Shown here one piece after another: positions 7,519-16,832 of a DNA stretch of 37,835 nt. The notes beneath the pieces are model-generated. The model worked only from the letters and a program-made list of their open reading frames with translations. It had not been told where the DNA came from and ran no database searches. This DNA comes from Candidatus Binataceae bacterium (lineage in GTDB: Bacteria > Desulfobacterota > Binatia > Binatales > Binataceae): contig JADMIL010000030.1 of NCBI GenBank assembly GCA_015478645.1, forward strand, positions 1-37,835, in the 5' to 3' direction. How positions within the stretch are numbered: position 1 is the first letter of the stretch; each line of letters starts with the position of its first letter. Both the position numbers and the translations under genes were made by a program.

Positions 7519-7596
7519 TTAATATGCATTAACATGCGTAGCGGGATCGCTTACTTGCCTTCACCGGACAGTTAGGTTATCCCAACGCCTAACCTA
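7519..7596. promoter_or_regulatory. Divergent intergenic region with inverted repeats
   Basis: The 205 bp between the VWA-FHA gene and the secreted-protein gene hold two dyads. One is TTAAT-ATGC-ATTAA (7519-7532). The other is a nested pair GTTAGG...CCTAAC (7571-7576/7588-7593) and TAGGTT...AACCTA (7573-7578/7591-7596), ending 24 bp before the GTG start at 7620. They are likely regulator or promoter sites, with no named factor. Confidence 0.35.
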
Positions 7597-7619
7597 TTTC
7601 TCTACGCGGCGGGTTTTGC

Positions 7620-9917
7620 GTGAAAAATCTTTCCTCTCGATGGGCGGTAACGGCGCTGCTCGCCCCGGTGCTGATGGTGCTGGCGATCGCGTTGATGAAC
7701 TCGCCGCTGAGCGCGCGGCCGCTCGGCGTGCCAAAGAACAAGGGCTTCCTCGCAATCGGCTTCGTCAGCGCCAACGGCGGATCGGTCAATGCGCCGAGCT
7801 TCGAGAGTCTGCTGATGAACGTGATTGCGATCCGGCTCAACAAGAGCACCAACACCAGCCTGAGCGATTTCGCCCCCGGCTGGGTCATAATCGGCGTACC
7901 GGCGCACGTCGGCGGCGTCGGGCTGGGTGTATCCCAGATTAACACCGGATCGAATTTCGGCGGCAACTTCGGCTTCAACGGCATCTCGGTAAGTATTGGC
8001 GAAGCGCGCCCGGAAATTCAGATCGACCTCAACGCGATCCAGAGCCTGGCGCAAATCTTCAACACGCAAGCGGTCCCCGCGGAGACCTATGGCCAGGCCG
8101 AACTGATTCTCGACAACGCCCGCCCGGTCACCGTGATCCCGGTATGCGGCAACGCGCTGCCCCGCGGCGAGGGCTGCATCAACTACACCGCGACGCTCGA
8201 TCCAAGTTTGAGCAAGCAATACATTCGCGTCGCGTTAGTCGATCCGAAAACCGGCAACGCCGCGCTCGACGTCTCCCGCCAGCAACTCACCCCGCTGATC
8301 CTGGGACTGAACCTGGATTTTACCGGCGTCCCGATCACCTCGACCGGCACCTATACCGTGATCCCGTCGATGACGTGGGTGCAGAACACTACGCCCACGC
8401 CGCCCGCGCCGATTACGAATCCGGATCTCGGGACCGTGCTGGGCGAGATCGATACGTCGCTCAGCGGCGGTTTCGCCACCGCGCGTCCGGAAACGATTAC
8501 CGCTGAAGTCGCGGGGACCAACACCGTGGTCGAGAGCCTGAATCTGCCGACCACCTGTAATGGCAAATCGGCGTGCCAATTTACGATGCAATTGCCGGCG
8601 GCGGCCGGAGATCCGACCGCGACTCCTCCGACCGGCGGCACCGCATACGATTTCTTCGCCTCCGGCAAAGCCACCAGCTACGCGGTCCGCAGCAACGTCA
8701 TCGTCTATCCGTCGGTTCCGGCGGTTCCGAACGGCTCGCCGTACCTCAATATCGATCTGCAGACCAATCCACTGAAAATCGTCAGCAAGTCGCAAAACTC
8801 GCTGAGCGGCAAGATCACTGATGCCTGCAACGGATTAGCCATCCAGGCCGCCACGCTGCAGTTGCTGATGCCGGATCCGATGGCGGGCGGCTCGACCGCA
8901 ACCTGTATGCAAAATCCACCGGTCGGATGCGTCGCCGTGGCCACCGCCGCGACCGACGAGGTGGGCATTTTTCCCTTGCCCACCAATGGCAAGATCGTCG
9001 CCCAGTTCGCCCAGATTCCGGTCGATTCGAACGCGGGTTATAGCATGGTCGTGACCGCGTCCGGCTACGATCGCACCTTCCCGCCGATCAGCGCGACCGG
9101 CGGCATCGTGAAGTGCACCGACTCGACCAAGAAGGGCGCCTGTGACGTAAGCCTCAACCACGGCTTCCTGACTGGCAACGTCGTCCTCGACGCGCCGGCC
9201 ACCGCGCAGACCAACGTGCTGGTGATGGCCGAGGACTCCGGCACCAACAATCTCGAGAATGTCGGGATGGTGACGATTCCGGTCGGCAGCTCATCGGCAC
9301 CCTACACGATGAACGTCCCGGACAAAGTAAATCCCGCCACATCATCGGGAGCGGCGGTAACCGCGCTGGATCTGTTCACCAACGCCCTGGATATTTTCAA
9401 CGGCGCGCCGCAAATTGCCAGCGGCCACACCATCGCAGTGGTTGGAGATGTACCTGCGCCGGACGCGCCGGCGGTCAGCGGCGGGCTCTCAGACTGCACG
9501 GGCACGGCTAGCACCATCACGCAAGATTTGACGGGTATCACCTGCGTGGGTCACGGCGGCGTCTCCGGCACGGTCGGCGGTCCCGCCCCGTTCACCAGCG
9601 TGCTCCTCTCCAAGCTGGATGCGAACACCAATCTGGTCGACGTCGAATCGGCGCCCACGGTTCCAGACGGAACCACCAACGCCGGCTTTTATGCCCTGTG
9701 CGCGCCGGCCGACCCCGATCCGTACACCCTCACGCACGTGAACAACGGTATACCAGACCCGAGCGCCACGGCTCAGGTCACGCTTGCGGCGCCGGTCATG
9801 GTGCCGACCGCAGTGCCGACGGCGGGTGTGACTCCGACGCCCTGTCCGGGCATTTGTGACGCCGGGCAAGGGACCCAGTGCCTCATCTGCACTGGCACCA
9901 GCCAGAACGTACCGTGA
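7620..9917 (+). CDS. Large secreted beta-rich protein with paired cysteines
   Basis: A 765-residue protein using GTG as start. Residues 10-32 form a signal peptide or anchor (VTALLAPVLMVLAIAL, likely cut after LSA). The mature part is Thr/Ala/Gly-rich and predicted beta. Cysteines come in close pairs (for example CGNALPRGEGC, CNGKSAC, CMQNPPVGC, CTDSTKKGAC), suggesting disulfides outside the cytoplasm. Near residues 393-495, SLSGKITDACNGLAI and SGYDRTFPPI look like a carboxypeptidase-regulatory-like beta-sandwich; a second SGTVGG-type unit lies near 645. The C-terminus has a Pro/Thr linker and a four-Cys tail CPGICD...CLIC. No enzyme motif is seen. The stop codon overlaps the GTG of the lipoprotein gene, implying a joint function. 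Confidence 0.85.
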   Translation: MKNLSSRWAVTALLAPVLMVLAIALMNSPLSARPLGVPKNKGFLAIGFVSANGGSVNAPSFESLLMNVIAIRLNKSTNTSLSDFAPGWVIIGVPAHVGGVGLGVSQINTGSNFGGNFGFNGISVSIGEARPEIQIDLNAIQSLAQIFNTQAVPAETYGQAELILDNARPVTVIPVCGNALPRGEGCINYTATLDPSLSKQYIRVALVDPKTGNAALDVSRQQLTPLILGLNLDFTGVPITSTGTYTVIPSMTWVQNTTPTPPAPITNPDLGTVLGEIDTSLSGGFATARPETITAEVAGTNTVVESLNLPTTCNGKSACQFTMQLPAAAGDPTATPPTGGTAYDFFASGKATSYAVRSNVIVYPSVPAVPNGSPYLNIDLQTNPLKIVSKSQNSLSGKITDACNGLAIQAATLQLLMPDPMAGGSTATCMQNPPVGCVAVATAATDEVGIFPLPTNGKIVAQFAQIPVDSNAGYSMVVTASGYDRTFPPISATGGIVKCTDSTKKGACDVSLNHGFLTGNVVLDAPATAQTNVLVMAEDSGTNNLENVGMVTIPVGSSSAPYTMNVPDKVNPATSSGAAVTALDLFTNALDIFNGAPQIASGHTIAVVGDVPAPDAPAVSGGLSDCTGTASTITQDLTGITCVGHGGVSGTVGGPAPFTSVLLSKLDANTNLVDVESAPTVPDGTTNAGFYALCAPADPDPYTLTHVNNGIPDPSATAQVTLAAPVMVPTAVPTAGVTPTPCPGICDAGQGTQCLICTGTSQNVP

Positions 9918-10627
9918 AACGCATGGGTAGTTCTTCGATGAACAGAGGCGCGCGGAAGGTGGTGCGCAATACGATCGCGGTCCTGCTCTGCGCAACGCTT
10001 GCGGCAGCCTGCGGCGGCGGCGGTTTCGGCTCGACCGACATCACCAACCCCGGCAACACGCCGAACGTCGCGGCGCAGACCAGCTTTCGCATCGTCGGGC
10101 AGGTCGGCACGCCCTTCGCCTTGACGATCTCGGACGCCCGCTCGACCTGGAACGTCAAAGGCGTAATCCCGCTGAGCATCGTGATCATCAACAACCTCGC
10201 GCCGGTGCGGATCAGCGCCAGCAAGCTGGTCAGCGACTCCTCGCTGCTGAGCGTCGAGGTAATCAACGGCTTCCACGTCTATCAGCTCGCGTCGACCACC
10301 GACCATTTCGGCGTGGCGGCCGGATCGTTTGGCCGGGTGACCGGCTTTGCGCCACCGGCCAGCCCCGACGTGAGGTTCTTCGTCAAGGGTCCGACCCAGG
10401 AAGTTTTTGACGCGCTGATCGAGGATCAGAAAACCGGCGCGGTGGTCGAGGCGACGGCGCCAACGGTAATCCTGTTCGACTCGCCGGCGGGCGGCGCGAA
10501 TCCGCAGCTCGACGGCATCTTCACCGCAGTGACGTTTCTGGGTGGCTTCAACATCGATCTGACCTTCAATGGCGTGCTGTGGGAGAGCATGCTGGCCGGC
10601 ACTAACGCCACGCTCCGTTATCCGTAG
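9914..10627 (+). CDS. Putative lipoprotein coupled to the secreted protein
   Basis: The GTG at 9914 shares GTGA with the stop of the upstream gene; ATG 9923 and ATG 9938 are in-frame alternatives. The N-terminus is a basic start, a hydrophobic run VRNTIAVLLCATLAAAC and then CGGGGFGS, which reads as a lipoprotein signal with a slightly atypical lipobox (LAAAC) and a glycine linker after the Cys. The remaining 200 residues are beta-rich, with segments such as FRIVGQVGTPFALTISDA and VRFFVKGPTQEVFDALIEDQ, and show no recognised domain. The four-base overlap suggests translational coupling, so the two products are probably made in fixed ratio and may sit together at the cell surface. Function unknown. 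Confidence 0.8.
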   Translation: MKRMGSSSMNRGARKVVRNTIAVLLCATLAAACGGGGFGSTDITNPGNTPNVAAQTSFRIVGQVGTPFALTISDARSTWNVKGVIPLSIVIINNLAPVRISASKLVSDSSLLSVEVINGFHVYQLASTTDHFGVAAGSFGRVTGFAPPASPDVRFFVKGPTQEVFDALIEDQKTGAVVEATAPTVILFDSPAGGANPQLDGIFTAVTFLGGFNIDLTFNGVLWESMLAGTNATLRYP

Positions 10628-10712
10628 AGCGGGTCTGCGCGTGCGCCTATGGACTTTCATCCCCGGTCGAACGATAAAGAAGCCTACGCGCGGCAACTCG
10701 CCAGTTCCGCAT

Positions 10713-10742
10713 TTGACAGATTGCGATTTAACGGCGTATCTA
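10713..10742 (+). promoter_or_regulatory. Candidate promoter upstream of the EmrA-like gene
   Basis: TTGACA (10713-10718) and TATCTA (10737-10742) are spaced 18 bp, about 130 bp upstream of the ATG at 10870. The remainder of the 242-bp gap holds a possible 16-codon frame (10823-10873) whose TGA overlaps that ATG, with no proper ribosome-binding site. Confidence 0.3.
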
Positions 10743-10869
10743 GCTCGTTCGGAACGCGCGACGCCCGCGGTGTCCGCGCTAGCGGATCGCGCAACTAAAG
10801 ACCGGGCAACGAAAATACAGGAATGACAAACGCATTCACTGGCTCCACGGCCTCACGGCCGCCGCTCTC

Positions 10870-12039
10870 ATGAAATCGGTACTGCGCAAAATTATCCTGG
10901 TGGTGGTGGTGCTCCTGCTGATCGCCGCGATCCTTCCGGCGTGGCATTACTACGGCTACCTGGAGAGTCACGTCTCGACCGACGACGCCTATGTCGACGG
11001 CACGATCGCGCTGGTCTCGTCGCGCATTCCGGGCACTGTCTCGCGGCTCTACGTCGAGGAGAACTGGCAGGTTAAGGCCGGCGATCCGCTGCTGACGCTC
11101 GATCCGCGCGACTACCAGGTGCGGGTCGATCAGGCCCAGGCGATGCTCGAGCGGGCGCGCCAGTCGGTCGATCAGCTCTACGCGCAGGTCGACGCCGCGC
11201 AGGCCGGCTCCAAACTCGCGGATTCGCAGCTCAACCAGGCCGAGATCGACTTCCAGCGCGCGCGCGCATTGCGCCAGGAGGGCGTCGTCTCGCGCGAGTT
11301 TTACGATCAGGCCAACACCGCCGAACACGTCGCGACGGCCGACCGCGCGCTCGCCGGACATCAGGTGGACCAGGCTCGCGCGGCGCTCGGCACCGAGAGC
11401 GAAGCCGACACCGACCATACCCGCTACGACCGCCCGATCGTCGCGCAGGCGGAGGCCGAACTGGAAGCCGCCAAGCTCGACCTGAGCTACACCGAACTGC
11501 GCGCGCCGCTGCCCGGCATCATCACGCGCAAGAGCGTCCATGTGGGCAACCGGATTCAGCCGGGCGAGCCGCTGATGGCGATCGTGCCGGTCAACCGGCT
11601 CTATGTCACCGCCAATTTCAAGGAGACCCAGCTCTCCGACGTGCACGTCGGCCAGCCCGCCGATGTCGAAGCCGATATCTACCCGGGCTATATCTACAAG
11701 GCCCACGTCGATTCGATCAGCGTCGGCACCGGCGCCGCGTTCGCGCTGCTGCCGCCCGAGAATGCGACCGGCAACTGGGTCAAGGTGGTGCAGCGCATCC
11801 CGGTCAAGATCGTGCTCAACGAACCGCCGCCGGCCGACAAGCCCTTTCGCATGGGCCTGTCGGTGGAAGTGACGATCGATGTCAGCAATACCAGCGGACC
11901 GCTGTTGAGCTCGACCCTGCAGGGCCAGTATCAGAACAACAAGGAGAATCCGACCTACGCGCCTGAAAAGCTGCAAGTTCCGCTGCAGCTTCCGCCGGGC
12001 ATGGCGGGATCGCCGGATCAGCCCGCGATTCAGCACTAG
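10870..12039 (+). CDS. HlyD/EmrA-type membrane-fusion (periplasmic adaptor) protein
   Basis: 389 residues. One N-terminal transmembrane helix (residues 7-27, IILVVVVLLLIAAILPA) is followed by the EmrA signature ESHVSTDDAYVDGTIALVSSRIPGTV, which starts the lipoyl-like half motif. A helical coiled-coil hairpin spans about residues 90-205, and the second lipoyl half and beta-barrel begin at LSYTELRAPLPGIITRKSV and end near residue 345. The C-terminal 40 residues are Pro/Gln-rich and probably disordered. Such adaptors link an inner-membrane MFS or ABC exporter to an outer-membrane channel. No exporter follows here: the next gene is a phosphotransferase, so the partner must be encoded elsewhere. 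Shine-Dalgarno weak. Confidence 0.92.
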   Translation: MKSVLRKIILVVVVLLLIAAILPAWHYYGYLESHVSTDDAYVDGTIALVSSRIPGTVSRLYVEENWQVKAGDPLLTLDPRDYQVRVDQAQAMLERARQSVDQLYAQVDAAQAGSKLADSQLNQAEIDFQRARALRQEGVVSREFYDQANTAEHVATADRALAGHQVDQARAALGTESEADTDHTRYDRPIVAQAEAELEAAKLDLSYTELRAPLPGIITRKSVHVGNRIQPGEPLMAIVPVNRLYVTANFKETQLSDVHVGQPADVEADIYPGYIYKAHVDSISVGTGAAFALLPPENATGNWVKVVQRIPVKIVLNEPPPADKPFRMGLSVEVTIDVSNTSGPLLSSTLQGQYQNNKENPTYAPEKLQVPLQLPPGMAGSPDQPAIQH

Positions 12040-12143
12040 GCGCATGTCGATCGTCGCCGCCCGGCCGTGCGTCCCGGCGACCGGGGTCCATCGCGCATCG
12101 CGGATCGCGCAACCCGCGATGCGCCCTCGATCGCTCCCCCGCG

Positions 12144-13220
12144 ATGGCTGACGCGGCCGAAATCGCGCGGCGCCTCGGCATATGGCTGGGCGCGCATCTC
12201 GCGCACTTCCGGATGCTCGATAGCGGCTGGGAAACGACCATCTTCGAGTTCGCGATCGCGGCGCGTGCGGCGCGCGACCCGTCGCTCCCGGTCAACGCGC
12301 CGCTGGTGCTGCGCCTCTACGAGGGTCCCGACGCCGACGACAAGGCGGCCCGCGAAAGCCGCACCATCTTCGCCCTGGCCGAAGCCGGCTACCCGGTGCC
12401 GCGCCCCTACCTGTTCGAGCGCGATCGCGATCCGCTCGGCGCGCCGATCCTGGTGATGGAGCGGGCGGCGGGCGGTCCGCTGTTCACCACGCACAGCTTT
12501 CCGCAGGCCTTCAAGATTTTTTCGCTCGGCTTCCTCGCCTTCGTGCGGGCGCAGGCGCGGCTCCATCGGCTGGCCGCGCGGGGACTCGCTATCGACCATT
12601 TGCCGCAGGGCTTCATCTGTTCGCCCGATCGCGCGCCGGCCAGCGCTCCGCTGCTCGACCGGATGCTCGGGGTGATCGCGGAGCGGGTCGCGCGTGGCCC
12701 GATCCCCGGCCTCGAGGCGGCGTTGGCGATGCTGCGCGACGGCGCGGCGCGCTTTCGCGAGGCACCGGCGGCGATCGTCCACATGGACTACCATCCGCAA
12801 AATGTAATCGTCCGGGGCGTGCGCGTGACTGGCGTGATCGATTGGGTCAGCGCCGATCGCGGCGACCGCCATCTCGACGCCGCCACCACCTCGGCGATCC
12901 TTGCGACCAGCGCGATGGAGCGTCCGAACTGGATGCGGGACAATCGCGCGGGCAACACTCTGCGGGCACTTTTCGCCGGGCTCTACTTCCCGATGTACCA
13001 CGCGCTGGCGCCGATGGATCTGGCGCGCTTTCGCTACTGCCAGGCGGTCGCCGCGGTGATGCGGCTGTCGACCTTTGGCATGATGCGCGCGCGCGGGCCA
13101 GGCGCGGTCGGCTATCGGCCCGAGGCGATTGCCAACGTGATCCCCGACGTCGTGCGCCTGCTCACGCGCTACGCCTCCCGCAAGACGGGCGTACCGGTGA
13201 GTATCGAGCCCGCAGTGTGA
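12144..13220 (+). CDS. APH-fold phosphotransferase family protein
   Basis: A 358-residue protein of the aminoglycoside/choline-kinase-like superfamily. It has an N-lobe with SGWETTIFEFAI and LVLRLYEG, and hinge region ILVMERAAGG. The catalytic loop HMDYHPQNVIV (His, Asp and Asn, about residues 213-223) is followed by the metal-binding IDWVSADRGDRHLD. The lysine expected in the N-lobe strand is Arg (VLRL), as is common in the acyl-CoA-dehydrogenase-associated and fructosamine-type relatives. True aminoglycoside resistance is not indicated; the substrate is unknown. It follows the EmrA-like gene after 104 bp and converges with aconitase, with 15 bp between stops. No Shine-Dalgarno precedes the ATG. 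Confidence 0.85.
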   Translation: MADAAEIARRLGIWLGAHLAHFRMLDSGWETTIFEFAIAARAARDPSLPVNAPLVLRLYEGPDADDKAARESRTIFALAEAGYPVPRPYLFERDRDPLGAPILVMERAAGGPLFTTHSFPQAFKIFSLGFLAFVRAQARLHRLAARGLAIDHLPQGFICSPDRAPASAPLLDRMLGVIAERVARGPIPGLEAALAMLRDGAARFREAPAAIVHMDYHPQNVIVRGVRVTGVIDWVSADRGDRHLDAATTSAILATSAMERPNWMRDNRAGNTLRALFAGLYFPMYHALAPMDLARFRYCQAVAAVMRLSTFGMMRARGPGAVGYRPEAIANVIPDVVRLLTRYASRKTGVPVSIEPAV

Positions 13221-13235
13221 GGCGGCTCGCGATGC

Positions 13236-16004
13236 CTACGCGCGGAGCATTTCGCGCAGCACGTACGGCAATACGCCGCCGTGGCGGATGTATTCGACAT
13301 CCTCGGGTGTGTCGATCCGCGCGAGCACGTCGAATTCCGTCACCTTGCCGTTTTCCTCGGCGCGCACCTTGAGCTTCTGGCGCGGCTTGAGTCCAGCGCT
13401 GAGGCCGCTAATCGCGTAGCTCTCGCGGCCGGTCAGGCCTAAGCTCGCGCGATTTTGGCCGCCGACGAACTCCAGCGCCAGCACGCCCATCCCGACCAGA
13501 TTGCTGCGATGGATGCGCTCGAAACTCTCCGCGATCACCGCGCGCACGCCGAGCAATTGCGTACCCTTGGCCGCCCAATCGCGCGACGAGCCCGAGCCGT
13601 ACTCCTTGCCCGCGATCACGATCAGTGGCACGTCCGCTTTCTGATACTCCTCGGAGGCTTCGAAGATTGAAGTCACGGCGCCGTCGGGCAGATGGGCGGT
13701 GACGCCGCCCTCGACGCCCGGCACCAGCAGGTTCTTGAGCCGGATATTGGCGAACGTCCCGCGGACCATCACCTCATGATTGCCGCGCCGCGCGCCATAG
13801 GAATTGAAGTCGCGCGGATTGACGCCGTTGGCGACCAGGTAGCGGCCGGCCGGTCCGTCGACGGCGATCGATCCGGCGGGTGAAATATGATCGGTGGTGA
13901 CGCTGTCGCCGAGCATCGCGAGCACACGCGCGCCCTGGATATCGCCGACTGGCGGCGGGGTCGGGCCGACGCCGTCGAAAAACGGCGGCGCCTTGACGTA
14001 GGACGACTTCTCGTCCCAGCGAAACAGCTTGCCCTCGGGAATCTTGAGCCCCTGCCAGCGCTCGTCGCCGTCGAAGACCTGGCCGTACTCGGCACGGAAC
14101 ATCGCGGAGTCGACCGCCCCGGCCATCGCGGCGGCGACTTCGGCGGCGCTCGGCCAGATATCGCGCAGGTAGACCGGAGCGCCCCGCGGATCGCGCGCGA
14201 GCGGCTCGACATTGGGATCGATATCCATCGTGCCGGCGATCGCGTAGGCCACCACCAGCGGCGGCGAGGCGAGATAGTTGAAGCGCACGACCGGATTGAT
14301 GCGCCCCTCGAAATTGCGATTGCCGCTCAGGATCGCGCAGGCGACCAGGTTGCCCTGCTTGACCGCGCCGGCGATCGGCTCGGCGACCGGCCCGCTGTTG
14401 CCGATACAGGTGGTGCATCCGTAGCCCACCAGGTTGAAATGCAACTGATCGAGATAGGGCGTGAGGCCCGCGCGCTGGAGATAGGCGGTGACGACTTTCG
14501 AGCCGGGCGCGAGGCTGGTCTTGACCCACGGCTTGACTGAGAGGCCACGCTCGACGGCTTTTTTCGCCAGCAGGCCGGCGGCGATCAGCACCGAGGGATT
14601 GGAGGTGTTGGTGCATGACGTGATCGCGGCGATGACCAGTGTGCCATGCCCGATCGGATATTTTTTTCCGTCGAGTTCGGCGTCGGCGGTATGTGCGATC
14701 GGGCCGAGGTCGGCGGCGGCGACGCGCTCATGCGGGGCGGTCTCCGGATTGCCGCCCTCATTGGCCCAGCGCTCGACGACCTTGGGGTCGAGCGTGCTGC
14801 CATGGGTGACGACCTCCTTGGCCAGTTCGCTGCGAAAGTCGCGCTTGGAGTCGGCCAGCGTCACGCGATCCTGCGGGCGGCGCGGTCCGGCGAGACTCGG
14901 CACGACGTCTTTGAGATCGAGCTCGAGCGTATCGGTAAAGATCGGATCGGGCGCGCCGTCGATCCGGAACAGGCCCTGTTTTTTGCAATAGGCCGCGACC
15001 AGCGCGATCTGCTCCTCGGTGCGTCCGGTCAGCCGCAGATAGGCGAGGGTCTGATCGTCGACCGGGAAAAAGCCGATGGTCGCGCCGTACTCGGGCGACA
15101 TGTTACCGATCGTCGCGCGGTCGGCGACCGTGAGGTTGGCGATGCCCGCGCCGAAAAACTCGACGAACTTGTTGACCACGCCCTTCTTGCGCAGCATCTG
15201 GGTGACCGTCAGGACCAGATCGGTCGCCGTCGCGCCGGCGCTCAGGCTGCCCGTCAGACGCATCCCGATCACCTGCGGAATCAGCATCGGACTCGAACGG
15301 CCGAGCAGCGCGACCTCGGCCTCGATTCCGCCGACGCCCCAGCCGACGACGCCCAGCCCGTTGACCATCGTGGTATGCGAGTCGGTGCCGAAGAGGCTGT
15401 CGGGATAGAGTTCGCCGGACGCCGAGGTGAAGACCACCGGCGCCAGGTATTCGAGATTGACCTGATGCACGATACCGGTGTCGGGCGGCACGACGCGGAA
15501 GTTATCGAAGGCGCGCTGGCCCCAGCGCAGGAACTGGTAGCGCTCCTGGTTGCGCTCGAACTCGAGCGCCGCGTTGCGCGCGAACGAATCGGGCTTGCCG
15601 TAGGAATCGACCTGCACCGAATGATCGATCACCAGGTCGGCCGGCTGCAGCGGATTGATCCGCGCCGGGTCGCCGCCGAGCTTGCGGATCGCGTCGCGCA
15701 TCACGGCCAGGTCCGCGACCACCGGCACGCCGGTGAAATCCTGCAGCAGCACGCGCGCCGGCATGAAGGAAAATTCGCGTTCGGCGCCCTTGGCACCGTC
15801 CCAGCGCGCGAGCGCTTCGACCTGGTCGGCGGTGACGTTGACGCCGTCCTCGCGGCGCATCACGTTCTCAAGCAGCACCTTGATCGAAAACGGCAGCCGG
15901 GCGAGATCGAAGCCGCGGCCGGTCAGGGCGTCGAGTGCATGGATCGTATAGCTCTTGCCGCCGACGCCAAAGGTCGTGCGCGCGCCGAAACTGTCTTTGC
16001 TCAT
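13236..16004 (-). CDS. acnA: Aconitate hydratase A
   Basis: A 922-residue [4Fe-4S] enzyme converting citrate to isocitrate through cis-aconitate in the TCA cycle. The start ATG 16004 (MSKDSFGARTTF) is chosen because upstream in-frame sequence is unlike protein. The three cluster cysteines are visible: Cys464 in ITSCTNTSNP, and Cys530 and Cys533 in GYGCTTCIGNSGP. Other family blocks are SVQVDSYGKPDSF, FGTDSHTTMVNGLGV, RNFEGRIN and the swivel-domain YGSGSSRDWAAKG. Length matches bacterial AcnA/IRP1-type aconitase, slightly long. It is the last gene of the minus-strand metabolic block, 169 bp downstream of the repeat-protein gene. Confidence 0.97.
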   Translation of the reverse strand: MSKDSFGARTTFGVGGKSYTIHALDALTGRGFDLARLPFSIKVLLENVMRREDGVNVTADQVEALARWDGAKGAEREFSFMPARVLLQDFTGVPVVADLAVMRDAIRKLGGDPARINPLQPADLVIDHSVQVDSYGKPDSFARNAALEFERNQERYQFLRWGQRAFDNFRVVPPDTGIVHQVNLEYLAPVVFTSASGELYPDSLFGTDSHTTMVNGLGVVGWGVGGIEAEVALLGRSSPMLIPQVIGMRLTGSLSAGATATDLVLTVTQMLRKKGVVNKFVEFFGAGIANLTVADRATIGNMSPEYGATIGFFPVDDQTLAYLRLTGRTEEQIALVAAYCKKQGLFRIDGAPDPIFTDTLELDLKDVVPSLAGPRRPQDRVTLADSKRDFRSELAKEVVTHGSTLDPKVVERWANEGGNPETAPHERVAAADLGPIAHTADAELDGKKYPIGHGTLVIAAITSCTNTSNPSVLIAAGLLAKKAVERGLSVKPWVKTSLAPGSKVVTAYLQRAGLTPYLDQLHFNLVGYGCTTCIGNSGPVAEPIAGAVKQGNLVACAILSGNRNFEGRINPVVRFNYLASPPLVVAYAIAGTMDIDPNVEPLARDPRGAPVYLRDIWPSAAEVAAAMAGAVDSAMFRAEYGQVFDGDERWQGLKIPEGKLFRWDEKSSYVKAPPFFDGVGPTPPPVGDIQGARVLAMLGDSVTTDHISPAGSIAVDGPAGRYLVANGVNPRDFNSYGARRGNHEVMVRGTFANIRLKNLLVPGVEGGVTAHLPDGAVTSIFEASEEYQKADVPLIVIAGKEYGSGSSRDWAAKGTQLLGVRAVIAESFERIHRSNLVGMGVLALEFVGGQNRASLGLTGRESYAISGLSAGLKPRQKLKVRAEENGKVTEFDVLARIDTPEDVEYIRHGGVLPYVLREMLRA

Positions 16005-16173
16005 GATTGCTTGCGCTTCTCCGGACTCAGGTTTGGCTCTGCCGGCGGATACCGCGTCGAGGGTCTTAGCCGGCCACGCGGCCGGGATCGCGCCGGGTTG
16101 CTCAAGCCACGATACCGCGCGCGGCACGGCGGGAAAACGGGCGCACCGCACGATCGCGAAAGATTCTCGACGC

Positions 16174-16644
16174 TTATGGTAATTCGCGCAGCAACTTGCC
16201 ACCGCTTTCATAGAAATCGAGCGCCGACTCACCCTGCGAATCGACGCCGAGCAGCGCCCGCGGCTGGTTGGCGCCGTCGAACAGTTTGAGCGCCGGCACG
16301 CCCTCGTTCGAGATGCCCAGTGCGATGCGGGTTTTGCCCCGGTCGTCGGAGAGCGCCAGGCCTATATCACCGTCCTTGCCGAAGCCGATCTCGATACGGG
16401 TCTTGCCGCCATGGTCGAACATCTGAAAGACCGGCTGAGCGTCACCGTTGAGGCTGAGCGCGGCGTGCCGCTTGCCGGCCGCATCGACCAGCACGATCTC
16501 CTGGGCGGCGATCGTTTTGGGCGCGCTCTCGGCGGCGACCGCCGGGCTGGCGATCCACAGCCGGCTGCCCAAAACCCCGCCGAAGATTCCGCCAACCAGC
16601 GCCATCGCGAGGTAGAGCCACTCTTTGCCGACCAATCTAGCCAT
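16174..16644 (-). CDS. Membrane-anchored protein with ~23-residue repeats (paralogue of 2556-3203)
   Basis: 156 residues from ATG 16644, with AAAGGA about 8 bases upstream supporting this start. Residues 9-30 form a transmembrane helix with a glycine zipper (LVGGIFGGVLG), then a short linker. From residue 50 there are five repeats of about 23 residues of the type hxDxxGKxRIxLGxxxxGxxxLxLxD, for example DDRGKTRIALGISNEG and DGANQPRALLGVDSQG. Architecture and repeat match the 215-residue protein at 2556-3203. A periplasmic beta-solenoid or scaffold is plausible. No catalytic residues stand out. It sits between the PNPOx-like gene and acnA on the same strand, without obvious functional tie. Confidence 0.78.
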   Translation of the reverse strand: MARLVGKEWLYLAMALVGGIFGGVLGSRLWIASPAVAAESAPKTIAAQEIVLVDAAGKRHAALSLNGDAQPVFQMFDHGGKTRIEIGFGKDGDIGLALSDDRGKTRIALGISNEGVPALKLFDGANQPRALLGVDSQGESALDFYESGGKLLRELP

Positions 16645-16832
16645 GGACCGATCCTTTTTTCCGCACAGCGGAAATATGCCGCGCGTTGCCCTGTGGATGC
16701 GCCCGGGCCGATGCGTCCGCAGGCCGCGAACCGTGTCAGTTGCAGCCGCGCGGTGCGGCAATTGACAGAGATCAATTTATCGGCGCGGCCGACCCGCGCA
16801 AAGCGTCAGCGATGACGCCGCACGCATCGCGC

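Noticed and set aside
10823..10873. 16-codon leader frame overlapping the EmrA-like ATG by ATGA
   Set aside because: The only purine run (AGGA) abuts its ATG with no spacing, and the peptide is unremarkable; noted but not annotated.
14646..16289. 547-codon open frame on plus, antisense to aconitase
   Set aside because: It lies wholly opposite a confident acnA, is Arg/His/Asp-rich without domain motifs, and is a by-product of GC-rich codon use.
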